Virus record (IMG/VR): IMGVR_UViG_3300017437_000039
Span: 1-35,013 of that record
DNA length: 35,013 nt
DNA from: a virus
Strand: one strand, 5' to 3'
Both the position numbers and the translations under genes were made by a program. Of this stretch, positions 7,580-16,507 are shown in pieces (within the stretch, counting starts at the first letter, position 1; every line of letters starts with the position of its first letter). Under the pieces are notes generated by a model. That model ran no database searches, was not told the DNA's origin, and saw only the letters and a list, made by a program, of their open reading frames with translations.

Positions 7580-8151
7580 TAAAGAGTTACTCCTAGGGAT
7601 TTAATCCATTCATCATCACGGTATTTTCCTGCTTCCCAGTTAGTTCTCGCTAGTCTCTTACAGGCGTTTAGGTCGAAAAGATCCCCAGGACATTTCTTTG
7701 ATAGGTCAGCGGTAGCATATTGCATTTGCGTATGGCCGTACATTACAAATTCCGGTCTTTGCCCCATCCAGGTAGATAGAATCCCACAGAGTTTTGCAAC
7801 CGCAACAAATTGTTCCATAGTAGGTTGGTGTAATTGAAAATCCCCTACTGCGGCAATGCCTATACCACGGAGACTCCATTTGCGAGCATGCGGACCTACG
7901 TCAGATAGAGCTAGTGCTTGTTCGCAGGTTCCATCTTTGCGGATGATAAATGTATACGGCATCTCTGCCCCGGTGTATGGACTAACAGTAGAGTCGTTTA
8001 TAAACTTCTTTGCAATTTCTTCTGCTGTTTCGCCGATTGTTGCACCAATACGATGGATTACCAAACAGACTACCTTTGATAAATCTCTCTCTCGGATTTT
8101 TCCGTCTGCACAGAGACTAATTGAGTTTAATATCTGTGGGTATTTTGACAT
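7579..8151 (-). CDS. N-acetylmuramoyl-L-alanine amidase endolysin (Amidase_2/T7 lysozyme type)
   Basis: Cuts the amide bond between muramic acid and the peptide in cell-wall peptidoglycan at the end of infection. ATG 8151 is chosen over an in-frame start at 8175 because AAAGGTAG precedes it at good spacing. In the 190-residue product the zinc ligands of the Amidase_2 fold are visible: His33 (LVIHRIG), His140 (MYGHT) and Cys154 (SKKCPGDLFD). PYTFIIRKDG and GPHARKWSLRGIGIAAVGDF match the conserved core strands of the family. No separate wall-binding domain and no signal peptide are present, so export should depend on the holin-like genes upstream. The length fits T7-type lysozymes. Confidence 0.88.
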   Translation of the reverse strand: MSKYPQILNSISLCADGKIRERDLSKVVCLVIHRIGATIGETAEEIAKKFINDSTVSPYTGAEMPYTFIIRKDGTCEQALALSDVGPHARKWSLRGIGIAAVGDFQLHQPTMEQFVAVAKLCGILSTWMGQRPEFVMYGHTQMQYATADLSKKCPGDLFDLNACKRLARTNWEAGKYRDDEWIKSLGVTL

Positions 8152-8542
8152 TTTGGCTACCTTTTTGTTTATCAAATTCTTTACGTAGAAGTTCTATTTT
8201 TTGTTCCGTGATATTTGCAATATCCTTTGCGGATTTGCATGAGGAGACAAGTAGATGGACGCATTCATTAAGATACCTTGCTCCTGACATAAATGAAGTT
8301 GTAGCATTCTCCATTTCTTTGTGCATTTCTCGTGCTAGCTCTATGCATTCAAAAAAGTTTTTATCTGGCAATTCGTTGGATAGTTTATTTATTACATTTT
8401 GTATTTTAATGTACATAGCTTGGATCATTGTTGGTATTAGGTAGATGTAATCTTGTCCCAGCTTCATTATAGAATAAACTTCTACATTATATACTACTTC
8501 ACTGAGAAGTTTTTCTAGATCTTCTGTTTTTTTGTGCTCCAT
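8117..8542 (-). CDS. Alpha-helical protein of the lysis region, function unknown
   Basis: The 141-residue product has a strong GGAGG before its ATG. It is almost wholly helical in appearance, with many charged residues and hydrophobic heptads, and no membrane segment or signal peptide. It sits between the holin-like gene and the amidase and overlaps the amidase start by 35 bases. A regulatory or structural role in lysis would fit the position, but nothing in the sequence identifies one. Confidence 0.65.
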   Translation of the reverse strand: MEHKKTEDLEKLLSEVVYNVEVYSIMKLGQDYIYLIPTMIQAMYIKIQNVINKLSNELPDKNFFECIELAREMHKEMENATTSFMSGARYLNECVHLLVSSCKSAKDIANITEQKIELLRKEFDKQKGSQNVKIPTDIKLN

Positions 8543-8560
8543 AAATCCTCCGTGTATTTA

Positions 8561-9007
8561 TTATTCCATCTTTGAAAGCTCTTTCAATTTTTTTTGATCT
8601 AACTCAGAACGGAGGCTAAATGGATCGGAATAGTTTTTGCGATTTTCCTCTGAGGAAAGTTTATCTTCTTGGTGTTTCTGCAAACTTTCTTTAGAGGCAT
8701 TTCCTCCGATAGCCACAAGTGTAGCCACTAAAGCAGTTGGCACTGCCAGTTTTAAGGCTACCCCAGTTGTGAGACTTAACATGAGACTACCAATTAATGA
8801 GCTACCTGCTATCAGCATCAGCCTCTTAGGTCGATTTAACGCTGACCAGGAGAATTGCGGTGCTAGTTGTTGCATAACCCGATCGAATAATTCAGTACGA
8901 TAAAGCCGGATTGAGAAATAAACCAACCCTGCAAGACCCCCAATCATCCCGTGGGTTTTCCAAGAGTTTAGTAGATCCATAAATAATCCCAAAACATCTT
9001 CGTCCAT
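8561..9007 (-). CDS. Holin-like multi-pass membrane protein
   Basis: The start is ATG 9007, preceded by GGAGG; the longer frame from 9034 lacks this signal. The 148-residue product has a short hydrophobic stretch at about residues 21-34 (IGGLAGLVYFSI) and two adjacent helices at about 64-98, from LMLIAGSSLIGSLML to ALVATLVAIGG, then a long charged tail typical of holins. Position supports the call: it lies between an XhlA-like gene and an amidase. Holins form the membrane lesions that let the endolysin reach the wall. The tail of about 50 residues is longer than in many small holins. Confidence 0.6.
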   Translation of the reverse strand: MDEDVLGLFMDLLNSWKTHGMIGGLAGLVYFSIRLYRTELFDRVMQQLAPQFSWSALNRPKRLMLIAGSSLIGSLMLSLTTGVALKLAVPTALVATLVAIGGNASKESLQKHQEDKLSSEENRKNYSDPFSLRSELDQKKLKELSKME

Positions 9008-9011
9008 ATTA

Positions 9012-9287
9012 TTATTTCCTCCACAGGTTAACAATTGCCCCAGTGAGAGCCGTGAGTATTGCCCCCACTATTGCCATTTTCATTTTTACTTCTGAGCTGT
9101 CAATACCATCAACCCGTTTTTCTAGCGTTGCGATTTGGTTTTCAACTAGCCTTGATCGCAAGAGTACTCCCGAACCGTCTGCGTCTCCACGTACAATCCC
9201 AATAAGCTCCTTCATATCCTCTTCTACTCTGGATAATTTCGTAGAGAGTTGAGCTATTTTTTCTAGAATTTCTTCTTGCACCGGCAT
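9012..9287 (-). CDS. XhlA-like coiled-coil membrane protein
   Basis: The 91-residue protein has an N-terminal coiled coil (EEILEKIAQLSTKLSRVEED), a second heptad segment around ENQIATLEKRVDGIDSSE, and a C-terminal membrane helix at about residues 68-87 (KMAIVGAILTALTGAIVNLW) ending in WRK. This layout is that of the haemolysin XhlA family, which works with holin and amidase in phage lysis cassettes. It lies 4 bases upstream of the holin-like gene and in the same operon. The start at 9287 lacks a clear ribosome site. Confidence 0.68.
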   Translation of the reverse strand: MPVQEEILEKIAQLSTKLSRVEEDMKELIGIVRGDADGSGVLLRSRLVENQIATLEKRVDGIDSSEVKMKMAIVGAILTALTGAIVNLWRK

Positions 9288-9298
9288 GGTATACTATT

Positions 9299-9631
9299 CT
9301 AACAGCATTTTTGGGTAACCGCATGGGGTAATATCCATGCTGAGCCATTGTCCAAACACCAAGCCAGACGTTTTGAGGGAGTTGCATCGGAAATTAATGC
9401 TATACGGCCGATCGTATTAGCTGGACCTGTTTGTATACACGTCTGTGGAGTGAGGTATAGTATATTAGTTTTGGGGAGCAGTTTTAAATCACCAGCCCCG
9501 GTCTTTATTTCCCCAGATATGCCGTTATGCAACATCTCGGTCCAAAGATTTAACAACTTTGATTCGTGGTAGATAATGTTAGTAGGATTGGTTGACATTA
9601 ACATACTTATTATAATTATACTCATCTGCAT
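9299..9631 (-). CDS. Truncated paralogue of the fibre C-terminal tip
   Basis: This is about 110 residues from ATG 9631; an in-frame start at 9667 would overlap the upstream gene by 26 bases. From about residue 28 it mirrors the end of the 680-residue fibre next door: LHNGISGEIKTGAGDLKLLP against LHNQTDGLIQTGAGSLYLNP, then TIGRIALISDA against TAGRMALISDA, AWCLDNG in both, and a terminal Cys-Cys in both. Only one repeat unit and the tip remain. The first 20 residues are hydrophobic (MSIIIISMLM) and may be a signal or anchor. It could be an alternative or accessory tip, or a decaying duplicate, although the frame is intact. Confidence 0.6.
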   Translation of the reverse strand: MQMSIIIISMLMSTNPTNIIYHESKLLNLWTEMLHNGISGEIKTGAGDLKLLPKTNILYLTPQTCIQTGPANTIGRIALISDATPSKRLAWCLDNGSAWILPHAVTQKCC

Positions 9632-9639
9632 GAATACAT

Positions 9640-11160
9640 TTCTAACAACAGGCTGTATCTGTCCCATCTGGTACTACCCAATTTGTACCATTATCTAAAC
9701 ACCAAGCCCACTTGTCTGTAACTAAAGCATCTGATATTAATGCCATTCTCCCAGCTGTACCAGCAGCACCAACTTGCGCACATGTTCGTGAATCCATCTT
9801 AAGAATATCAGTAGCTGGATTTAGATACAAGGATCCGGCCCCAGTTTGGATCAACCCATCAGTTTGATTATGTAGCATTAAAATATGTAAAGTTGTGTCT
9901 GATACATCTGCTGAATGCACACGGAACTGTGGGTTAGTCCCACCATTTATATTGTATGGAGTATCACCATTCTCTATAATTACAAGCGTCTTGCTTGGAC
10001 CAAGAGCAATGTAGCCACCATCTGTGGTTAAATCAGCCACCCCAATACTCATACCAGTAGACCCGGCTAGCTCAACTACTTTCCCTAAATCTAGATTTAC
10101 ATCAGCAGCAGAGATATTAACATCTCCTCCAGCAGGGATTACCTTAAGATCCCCTAGGCCAGTTTCAATATTACCATCCGTCTGATCGTGATATACTTGT
10201 AACCACTGAGTAGTTGTAGTAACATCTGCGCTGTGAACACGAATAACCGGGTTTGTTGCAGCAGAACCAATAGTATACCCAGCAGAATCGGCTCCCTCTA
10301 CGAAGATAAAATATCTCGATGCATTGCTGGCAAAAAAGAAGGTATCAGAAGTAGTATCCTTCTGGAAAATCTGTGGTACAGTAGCACCAGTAGACCATTG
10401 AATGGTGTTGAATGCTCCATGTACGGTGTTGCCATCCACCCAAAGAGTACCATTAACTTCTAATTCACCAGAACATGTATCTCCTGTACCAAGACTATGG
10501 TCTGTAGAACATGCTGCTCCTAGTTCAACAAAAGACGATGGTGCAGAGATAAATCCGGTTGAGAGTAAATTCGCAGTCCCTAGATTAACGTCTCCCCCAG
10601 CGGGGATTAGATTAATATCCCCCAAACCAGTCTCTATGTTCCCATCTACTTGGTCATGATAAAACTGTTCCCATTGCGTAGTAGTACCAATTGTTGCGGA
10701 ATGCACCCTTATAGTGGGATTTGTCTTAGCGGCTATGGCATATCCGGCAACATCGGCATTTTCAGTTATTAGTAAAGTATTACTTGGTCCTAAAGCTAAA
10801 ACTGCTCCATCGCTAGCAAAATCTTGTAAGACTAATATTGCCCCAGTAGACCCACCCAATTCCAAGCTTTTCCCTAAGGCAATATTTAAATCAGAGGCGG
10901 TTAGTGTAACGTCTGCCCCTGCCGGAGTCAAGATTAGATCCCCCAACCCTGTTTCTAAGACTGCATCGGTTTGGTTATGAGATGTTTGTATCCATTGAGT
11001 TGTGTCAGTAATATCCGCCGAATGTATTCTTAAGGTTGGATTAGTTGCGGTTCCGATAGAATACCCAGCAGAATCCGCTCGTTCGACTAAAAGTAGATAT
11101 CTATTTGTGCTTGTGGTTAACACTGATTGATCAGTAGCTAAATCCCGGAGAGCAAAAATT
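9640..11160 (-). repeat. Four tandem coding repeats of about 100 codons inside the fibre gene
   Basis: The conserved HSAD/HSAT segment recurs near nt 11018, 10696, 10228 and 9910, each time followed by TTxQW or a similar turn, H(N/D)QTDG, GLGDL or GAGSL, and a PAG/PAT strand. Spacing is about 320 bases, except for a longer gap between copies 2 and 3 that holds a copy of the second, Cys-containing motif. DNA identity between copies is partial, so the duplications are old. A fifth, partial copy lies in the next gene (about 9299-9560). Confidence 0.8.
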
Positions 11161-11684
11161 GATCCATCCGTGACACCTACTGAGAGGTTTTGTCCCATTG
11201 GTAAAACCACCCCAGCATCAGCGTATAAAACACCATCTACTTCCGCTGCACCGCATATTAATGTGGCATTTGCCCCTAAAGCTTGGGACGTAGCACAGCT
11301 AGATCCTAATTCAATCGGTTGGGTTGCATCTGTGATATTATTCCCAGCTAAGACAATGTTTTGCCCAGTCATTGTCAATGCTGCACCAGAAACGGTAATA
11401 CCCGCATCTGCCCATAGTAAACCGTTATGCTCAGCTACTCCGTTTATACATACATCATTAGCCCCTAAACCATGCCCAGTAGAACAATCAGCCCCTACTT
11501 GAATACTTCTTGTAGAATCTAGAAGATTAAACCCAGACAAGTCTATATCAGCTATAGCAGCACCACCTAAGCTTGCACTTTGTTGCGGCATTGTGGTTCT
11601 CGGCATGGGTCTTGCAAAGGCAAATGGCAGCCATGCATAAATAGCTAATATTGCGAGCACTCTACGTCTTAATTTGCGAAGCAT
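9642..11684 (-). CDS. Repeat-built tail fibre/appendage protein with signal-peptide-like N-terminus
   Basis: A 680-residue beta-rich protein that starts at ATG 11684 behind AGGATGG and overlaps the previous stop as TAATG. Residues 1-25 form a classic signal-peptide pattern: RKLRRR, a hydrophobic core and an AFA cleavage-like site. The body has four copies of a unit of about 100 residues carrying TNPxxRVHSAD...HDQTDGNIETGLGDL..PAGGDV. It also has three copies of a shorter motif of the type GxxCSTxHxLGxxDxC followed by NGxLWxDG. The C-terminal tip (TCAQVGAAGTAGRMALISDA...DTACC) is repeated in the neighbouring gene. The composition, rich in Gly, Thr, Asn and Asp, fits a trimeric receptor-binding fibre, but an export signal is unusual for one. 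Confidence 0.68.
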   Translation of the reverse strand: MLRKLRRRVLAILAIYAWLPFAFARPMPRTTMPQQSASLGGAAIADIDLSGFNLLDSTRSIQVGADCSTGHGLGANDVCINGVAEHNGLLWADAGITVSGAALTMTGQNIVLAGNNITDATQPIELGSSCATSQALGANATLICGAAEVDGVLYADAGVVLPMGQNLSVGVTDGSIFALRDLATDQSVLTTSTNRYLLLVERADSAGYSIGTATNPTLRIHSADITDTTQWIQTSHNQTDAVLETGLGDLILTPAGADVTLTASDLNIALGKSLELGGSTGAILVLQDFASDGAVLALGPSNTLLITENADVAGYAIAAKTNPTIRVHSATIGTTTQWEQFYHDQVDGNIETGLGDINLIPAGGDVNLGTANLLSTGFISAPSSFVELGAACSTDHSLGTGDTCSGELEVNGTLWVDGNTVHGAFNTIQWSTGATVPQIFQKDTTSDTFFFASNASRYFIFVEGADSAGYTIGSAATNPVIRVHSADVTTTTQWLQVYHDQTDGNIETGLGDLKVIPAGGDVNISAADVNLDLGKVVELAGSTGMSIGVADLTTDGGYIALGPSKTLVIIENGDTPYNINGGTNPQFRVHSADVSDTTLHILMLHNQTDGLIQTGAGSLYLNPATDILKMDSRTCAQVGAAGTAGRMALISDALVTDKWAWCLDNGTNWVVPDGTDTACC

Positions 11685-12091
11685 TATGTTACCATCCTAA
11701 CTGTCACAGTCGCTACGTCATCATCATCCCCGCCGGTTGCTGTTAGGGATAAAATTCTCATCACATCGGCAAAAATTCTAGAGCTTACTACGAATTTTTC
11801 ACTACCAGAAACAGCATTGCTGAAGGTATAATTAGTAAGTGTAGATACTCCAGCGGAGACTGATTCTGCTTGCGGTTTGAACCAAGTTGTGCCTCCATCA
11901 TTGGAACCTTCCAAGGAAAATGTTACTGCTGTTCCGGTACTGCGGGTATAGTTGATAAAAATATCCAATGTACCAAATCCATTAGTGGAAAAAGCATTGG
12001 ATGTCTTAGCAGCATTAATTGCTTTAGCATTTAAATTTAATGCCGCAGCAGTAATACTTCTAGACTCTCGTTGGTTGATATTAAATCCCAT
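11684..12091 (-). CDS. Small beta-rich virion protein
   Basis: A 135-residue protein with GGAGAG before ATG 12091. It is rich in Ser, Thr, Ala and Val with alternating strands, for example TLDIFINYTRSTGTAVTFSL, and a GSNDGGTTWF turn like those in Ig-like or lectin-like beta sandwiches. It lies between the large internal protein gene and the fibre gene and overlaps the fibre start. A fibre-associated, adaptor or decoration role is plausible. No enzyme motif is seen. Confidence 0.65.
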   Translation of the reverse strand: MGFNINQRESRSITAAALNLNAKAINAAKTSNAFSTNGFGTLDIFINYTRSTGTAVTFSLEGSNDGGTTWFKPQAESVSAGVSTLTNYTFSNAVSGSEKFVVSSRIFADVMRILSLTATGGDDDDVATVTVRMVT

Positions 12092-12094
12092 TGG

Positions 12095-15000
12095 TCACTC
12101 TCCAGGTTCTACAGCATAGCCATATTTTCGGCCACGCTGTATTGCATCATCCACTCGTTTACTGCGGGTTTGGGCACCACTTATAAAATATTGCGCTCCC
12201 CATGGACTACCACCAGTTTCTAGATCAAATTGTCCACCCAAGCTTCTACCATTTTTGCCTAGCAATTTCAATGCCTGATTATCAAAACCAAGTAGGTGTC
12301 TCCCAACAGCATATCGCAACCGCAAGTTTAGTTGCCAATTAGGATCGTTGTATAGATTTACGGTGTCCATAAATGCCTTTGTAGGTCGTTTTGCTAGACT
12401 TTCCACTACTCCACCTAGCCTACTTTTTCTCATTCGTCCCAGGGCTTCTTCTTCGTTTGTAACTCCTGTCATATCTGCCCATATTGGTAACCCGGTAGCT
12501 TCCATCTTACTTACATCAAACCCGGTAGTTAGGGCTATTATTGCCTGCGGACCTAGAGCTAAAAGCTTGAATAAGTTCTCGTCACCATCTCCCATGACAG
12601 TAGTTGCGTAAGTAGTCAACATTGCTGGTAGATTTTCCATTAGTGTTACCACATGCTCGTTCGAGGATAGGTTTACACCCCCAGGTACTTTTGCGATTCC
12701 GACCGGCAATTGTTGCCCCATCCAATTTGGAAGTGCTGCGTCTGGTACTGCCTTAGCCTCTTCACGTTTTTTAGCCTCCCAGAGTTTACTCCAAGCGGCT
12801 ACTCCCGCAGGGTTTTCCTTCATATGCCGAAAGGTTATCCCAATGATATTCTTCATCCATCCATAAAAACCCACCCAGTCTGATAGGTATCTACGTTCAA
12901 ATGGTGACATACGGAAATAATTCCCAGCATAGTTGCTAACATCTTCCAAAACCTTTGCTTTAGCAGTACTAGAGGCGAAACCATATTTCTGGATTGACGA
13001 AATCGCAACTGGTAATCGTTGGTACAATTCAATCACCCTGTTGGTGTAGGAAAATGGTTGTAATAGAAAATCCATCCCCTTATTTAGTAAGATTAGAGAT
13101 TTTCCGCTTCCATATTGCGTACGCATTTTCATTAGTTCTTCGAATTGATTAGTAAACCCCATATCATGCATTGCATCAATTAGCTTACGACCATCCATTA
13201 TTCCATCTGGGGTTTGTATCGCAATTTGTGAGAGAATTTTACTATCCTGCCATCCGTGCTTAGCGGAGCCAAGTGAGCCAATAATTGCACCTAGTAATGA
13301 ATCTGCTTGCAATTTAGGGTTTAGCACCTTAATCCCCAAAGCATGGGTAGCTAGAATTCCTGCGCCGACTGCATTGCGTTCCAAAAATGGTAAATTTGGA
13401 ACAGTTGCAGCCCAGCTTACCATCTTGTTAAATGGTCTAATAAATTCCCCCAAGTTTCTCAAAATCTCCCTTGCTTGTCCGGCTTTCCCTGGGGAATCTT
13501 TAAATTCCTTAAGAATTACATCTAGTCTATCTACTACAGGCTGTGGGGCGAAATGAACCCAATCTTCTGGTGATGCTTCTCCACCAAATTTTTTGACCAT
13601 ATTACTAACTGAAGCCCACTTGATCTTGCTATTGCGATTTAGCTTCTCTAACATCTTCTGTGAACCAACTTCAATCATGGTTCTTTTTGCTTCCAGCAAT
13701 TCCTTTTCCATTGGACCTAGAGTTCCATAGGTCACATCTTTATCTCCACGGAATACCACATCTCCTGTTGTTTTATCTTCCCACAGAATTTCCCTTTGAA
13801 GAAATTGTGTCTTCTCATCTTCTTTTTGGATAACCTTTAGGATAGATTCTTCCATTTGCGGATCGGTATGAAATTCCCTGACTAAATCATCTGGGGACAT
13901 TCTACGATAAAGCCCCTCTTCTGCTGAGTATTTCTGTACTGAGGTGATTTCTAACTCTGTCTTCCGTTTTGCTAATTCTGCCAAAGCTGGGCGAATTTCT
14001 TCCTTTGGAGTGGAGGATTTTACATTCTTGTAGAATTCTATTACATCCTCTCCGTATTTCTGCGCCACTTCTGTGTCTGCTAATTTAAGTTTCAATGCTA
14101 AATTAGAGGCAGATTCGGTTCCTAGTTTTTCCAATTTCCCAGCTTGAGGCATGTATTGCAGGGTAGTTTGGATTACATCCATTGCTTTTTCTGCTGCTGG
14201 AACTTTTTTCAATGCTTGACTGGCTAGTTTAATTCCACCAGCTACGCCTTTTGCGATTGGCCCACCGAGGTAATTTAATGGATCCCCTATTGCCCCGGCC
14301 GTAAATTCAGAGATGTTATAATGCTTCAGCATTGGATCAGAATCTACCTTTTTATTAAACACACCCTCGGTCTTGGCTTCTAATGCTTCAGCAAATGCTT
14401 GAGGATTTTGATCTATCTTTGGATATTGTTCCAATAACTGCTCAAGTGCCTCTTTGATAGCCTGTTGGCGATATTGCATCCTGGTTTTTTCCAAAACCGC
14501 AAGGGTCGTTGAGGATTCTTCTCCCATTAACCCCTTGGCTGCTGCTTTTACTCCGGCGCCGGGAATTTTTAAAAGTTGACTGGGATTTTGGACAATTTGT
14601 TTTCCCAATTTCTGTAACGAAACACCACCAATTTCTATCTCCAACGGATCTGGTGTTGCGGGTGCAATTTTTCTAGCCGCCTCCAACATCCCACCTACTA
14701 ATGAGCTACCTGTCCTTGCGGTTGGGCCAAATACTGTCTGAATAATCCCGGGGGTAAAATCATATGGACCAAATCGTTCTTTGGCTAATTCTTCCTGAAA
14801 ACGCTTATGTAATTCCGGATCTCGAATATCCTTGAGAATAAATTCATGTAGTCTCTCATCTGGAATTCCAGACTGAATCATCTGCCTGATTGCTTGATCT
14901 TGATTGAACTTCCAAGGAAGTCCCTGTGATAAGGCCTGTTGCTGTTCTGGTGTATAGTCCAAACGAAAATTATCCAGCCCCCCTGTTTCTACCGCTCGTT

Positions 15001-15292
15001 TGAGCATGAGCATTTTTTGATCTCGATATTGTTTTGTTCTCTCCTTTTGTTGTTGAACCGCAATGTCTATATCAAAATCCCGCAAGGCAAAACGTGGGTC
15101 TGAGACACCCAAATCCCTCATACGCCCCCGAACAACATCAACTGCAATGTCCAAATCTGGACGAATTTCTTCTGTTTTTAATACCTCAGAGGCAAGGCGC
15201 TGCAAATCTTGTAAACCATAGCGCTCACGTTTGAGATTCCTTTGCTCTCTCAGATTTGATAATTCACTAGGGGAGAAATCTCCGTAGACCAT
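12095..15292 (-). CDS. Large internal virion (ejection-type) protein, 1065 residues
   Basis: The longest gene in the window. The product is mostly helical, with long charged stretches at both ends and a Gly/Ala-rich, more hydrophobic middle, such as KMVSWAATVPNLPFLERNAV near residues 640-660 and HALGIKVLNPK after it. Its size and its position between the tail proteins and the fibre match the internal or ejection proteins of short-tailed phages, which leave the head with the DNA and build a channel across the envelope. No lysozyme or transglycosylase motif was seen. The start ATG 15292 has only a weak ribosome site. With the three genes upstream it probably forms one ejection-protein set. Confidence 0.65.
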   Translation of the reverse strand: MVYGDFSPSELSNLREQRNLKRERYGLQDLQRLASEVLKTEEIRPDLDIAVDVVRGRMRDLGVSDPRFALRDFDIDIAVQQQKERTKQYRDQKMLMLKRAVETGGLDNFRLDYTPEQQQALSQGLPWKFNQDQAIRQMIQSGIPDERLHEFILKDIRDPELHKRFQEELAKERFGPYDFTPGIIQTVFGPTARTGSSLVGGMLEAARKIAPATPDPLEIEIGGVSLQKLGKQIVQNPSQLLKIPGAGVKAAAKGLMGEESSTTLAVLEKTRMQYRQQAIKEALEQLLEQYPKIDQNPQAFAEALEAKTEGVFNKKVDSDPMLKHYNISEFTAGAIGDPLNYLGGPIAKGVAGGIKLASQALKKVPAAEKAMDVIQTTLQYMPQAGKLEKLGTESASNLALKLKLADTEVAQKYGEDVIEFYKNVKSSTPKEEIRPALAELAKRKTELEITSVQKYSAEEGLYRRMSPDDLVREFHTDPQMEESILKVIQKEDEKTQFLQREILWEDKTTGDVVFRGDKDVTYGTLGPMEKELLEAKRTMIEVGSQKMLEKLNRNSKIKWASVSNMVKKFGGEASPEDWVHFAPQPVVDRLDVILKEFKDSPGKAGQAREILRNLGEFIRPFNKMVSWAATVPNLPFLERNAVGAGILATHALGIKVLNPKLQADSLLGAIIGSLGSAKHGWQDSKILSQIAIQTPDGIMDGRKLIDAMHDMGFTNQFEELMKMRTQYGSGKSLILLNKGMDFLLQPFSYTNRVIELYQRLPVAISSIQKYGFASSTAKAKVLEDVSNYAGNYFRMSPFERRYLSDWVGFYGWMKNIIGITFRHMKENPAGVAAWSKLWEAKKREEAKAVPDAALPNWMGQQLPVGIAKVPGGVNLSSNEHVVTLMENLPAMLTTYATTVMGDGDENLFKLLALGPQAIIALTTGFDVSKMEATGLPIWADMTGVTNEEEALGRMRKSRLGGVVESLAKRPTKAFMDTVNLYNDPNWQLNLRLRYAVGRHLLGFDNQALKLLGKNGRSLGGQFDLETGGSPWGAQYFISGAQTRSKRVDDAIQRGRKYGYAVEPGE

Positions 15293-15300
15293 GCTCTAGC

Positions 15301-16128
15301 CTACTGTTGTTTGCTTCGGTAGTATTCTTCCAAAGCTTTTACGATGTCAGATTTTTCTTGATCTGCTGGGCTTATTGGCAGAGTTTCCGATTGACCAAAT
15401 TCCGGTGGACTAAGACCCATTTTACCAAATACTTGATTAAATAACGTCAAACGTTTGTTGAGTTCTGCTGCGTAACGCTGGGCATCTTGAACACCTTTTC
15501 GCGCTACCACCGGGTCCATACTGTTCGCAGCCATTTCGGCAGAATTCTTTGCTGCTTGAAAACGTGTAATTTCAGCAACAGCATTGCGGTAAAGCTTCTG
15601 ACCCATATCTGACATTGAGGATAATTTTGGATCTTTAAAAACCCCCGCTTCCACTCCGCGTTTTCGAGAGGCAATATCCATTTCGCGACGTTTGCTATAT
15701 TCTTTGGTCTTAAACATTTCAAGGCGTTTGCGACTTTCCTCTTGTTCTGGGAGCATTTCTGCCTTTAGCCTAGCTGCCTCTCGCGGTCCTGCTACTGCGC
15801 TTTCGATTCGTTCCGTCTGGCGGAAGTTCTCCATGCCCCCCTTACCTCGGCCTAGTTCGTAAACATGTTGAAGGCGTGGATCTGGAAATTGTATTGGTTC
15901 TTTACCAAGGCGTTCTCCGATTTGCCCCTGTAACATTACCTCTTGTTCATATGCTTTGCGTTCATTATCGAGCTTTTGGGATTTGAATTGTTCTTGTTGC
16001 TGGTTCATACTAACAGCTTGCATAAGGGCTTGAGCCGCAATATTTCGTCCTTGGGCTTCTTCAGCAGCCTTTCTGGACTTTTCTTGCAGAGCGTGAGTTA
16101 TTAGGAGATTTCCTAGATCTATTGGCAT
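15301..16128 (-). CDS. Coiled-coil internal virion protein
   Basis: A 275-residue, highly charged, Gln/Glu/Lys/Arg-rich protein with little hydrophobic core, for example EKSRKAAEEAQGRNIAAQAL near the start and QESRKRLEMFKTKEYSKRRE in the middle, so long helices or a coiled coil are likely. It lies 8 bases upstream of the 1065-residue gene. Similar Gln-rich helical proteins accompany the ejection machinery in short-tailed phages, and this call rests on that context. The C-terminus (DIVKALEEYYRSKQQ) is also helical. Confidence 0.6.
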   Translation of the reverse strand: MPIDLGNLLITHALQEKSRKAAEEAQGRNIAAQALMQAVSMNQQQEQFKSQKLDNERKAYEQEVMLQGQIGERLGKEPIQFPDPRLQHVYELGRGKGGMENFRQTERIESAVAGPREAARLKAEMLPEQEESRKRLEMFKTKEYSKRREMDIASRKRGVEAGVFKDPKLSSMSDMGQKLYRNAVAEITRFQAAKNSAEMAANSMDPVVARKGVQDAQRYAAELNKRLTLFNQVFGKMGLSPPEFGQSETLPISPADQEKSDIVKALEEYYRSKQQ

Positions 16129-16142
16129 AAAGGTTACTTAAC

Positions 16143-16505
16143 TTAAAATCCGGCGCCAAACATCCCTCCGGTATAACGTTGTTTGAATAAATTCCTCCAA
16201 TTATCTTGGACTCCAGGATAGTTTGACAGCATACCAGCACCTACCGCAAGACCAGGCCCTTGTGCCCCACCAAAAAGCCCAGCAGCACCACCAACCAATG
16301 CTCCTAGAGGATTACCACCACTAGCTAGAAAACCTAATCCACCACTTAACCCAACTTGTCCAACCCTGCTTAAGAATGATGGCTCGGATTCTCTTCGGAT
16401 ACGTTCCGCTATTGCGTGTTGTGCCAGCCCTTGCAGTTTGCTCGATTGCATCATTGTTCTGCGATAAGCATCTAATAAAGCTTGTCTGTCCATATTTTGT
16501 GCCAT
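16143..16505 (-). CDS. Glycine-zipper-like small virion protein
   Basis: A 120-residue protein with a helical, charged N-terminus (residues 1-43) and a long Gly/Ala/Leu-rich middle (about 47-95) with many GG and GxxG steps, such as GGLGFLASGGNPLGALVGG. Such glycine zippers insert into or cross membranes. It sits among the putative internal virion proteins, so it may help form the DNA channel in the host envelope. The ATG at 16505 follows GGGAAA at reasonable spacing. No homologue is recognised by eye. Confidence 0.6.
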   Translation of the reverse strand: MAQNMDRQALLDAYRRTMMQSSKLQGLAQHAIAERIRRESEPSFLSRVGQVGLSGGLGFLASGGNPLGALVGGAAGLFGGAQGPGLAVGAGMLSNYPGVQDNWRNLFKQRYTGGMFGAGF

Positions 16506-16507
16506 AA

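Noticed and set aside
9348-9572. + strand frame opposite the fibre-tip paralogue
   Set aside because: The - strand frame here is clearly homologous to the fibre tip, so the + frame is its shadow.
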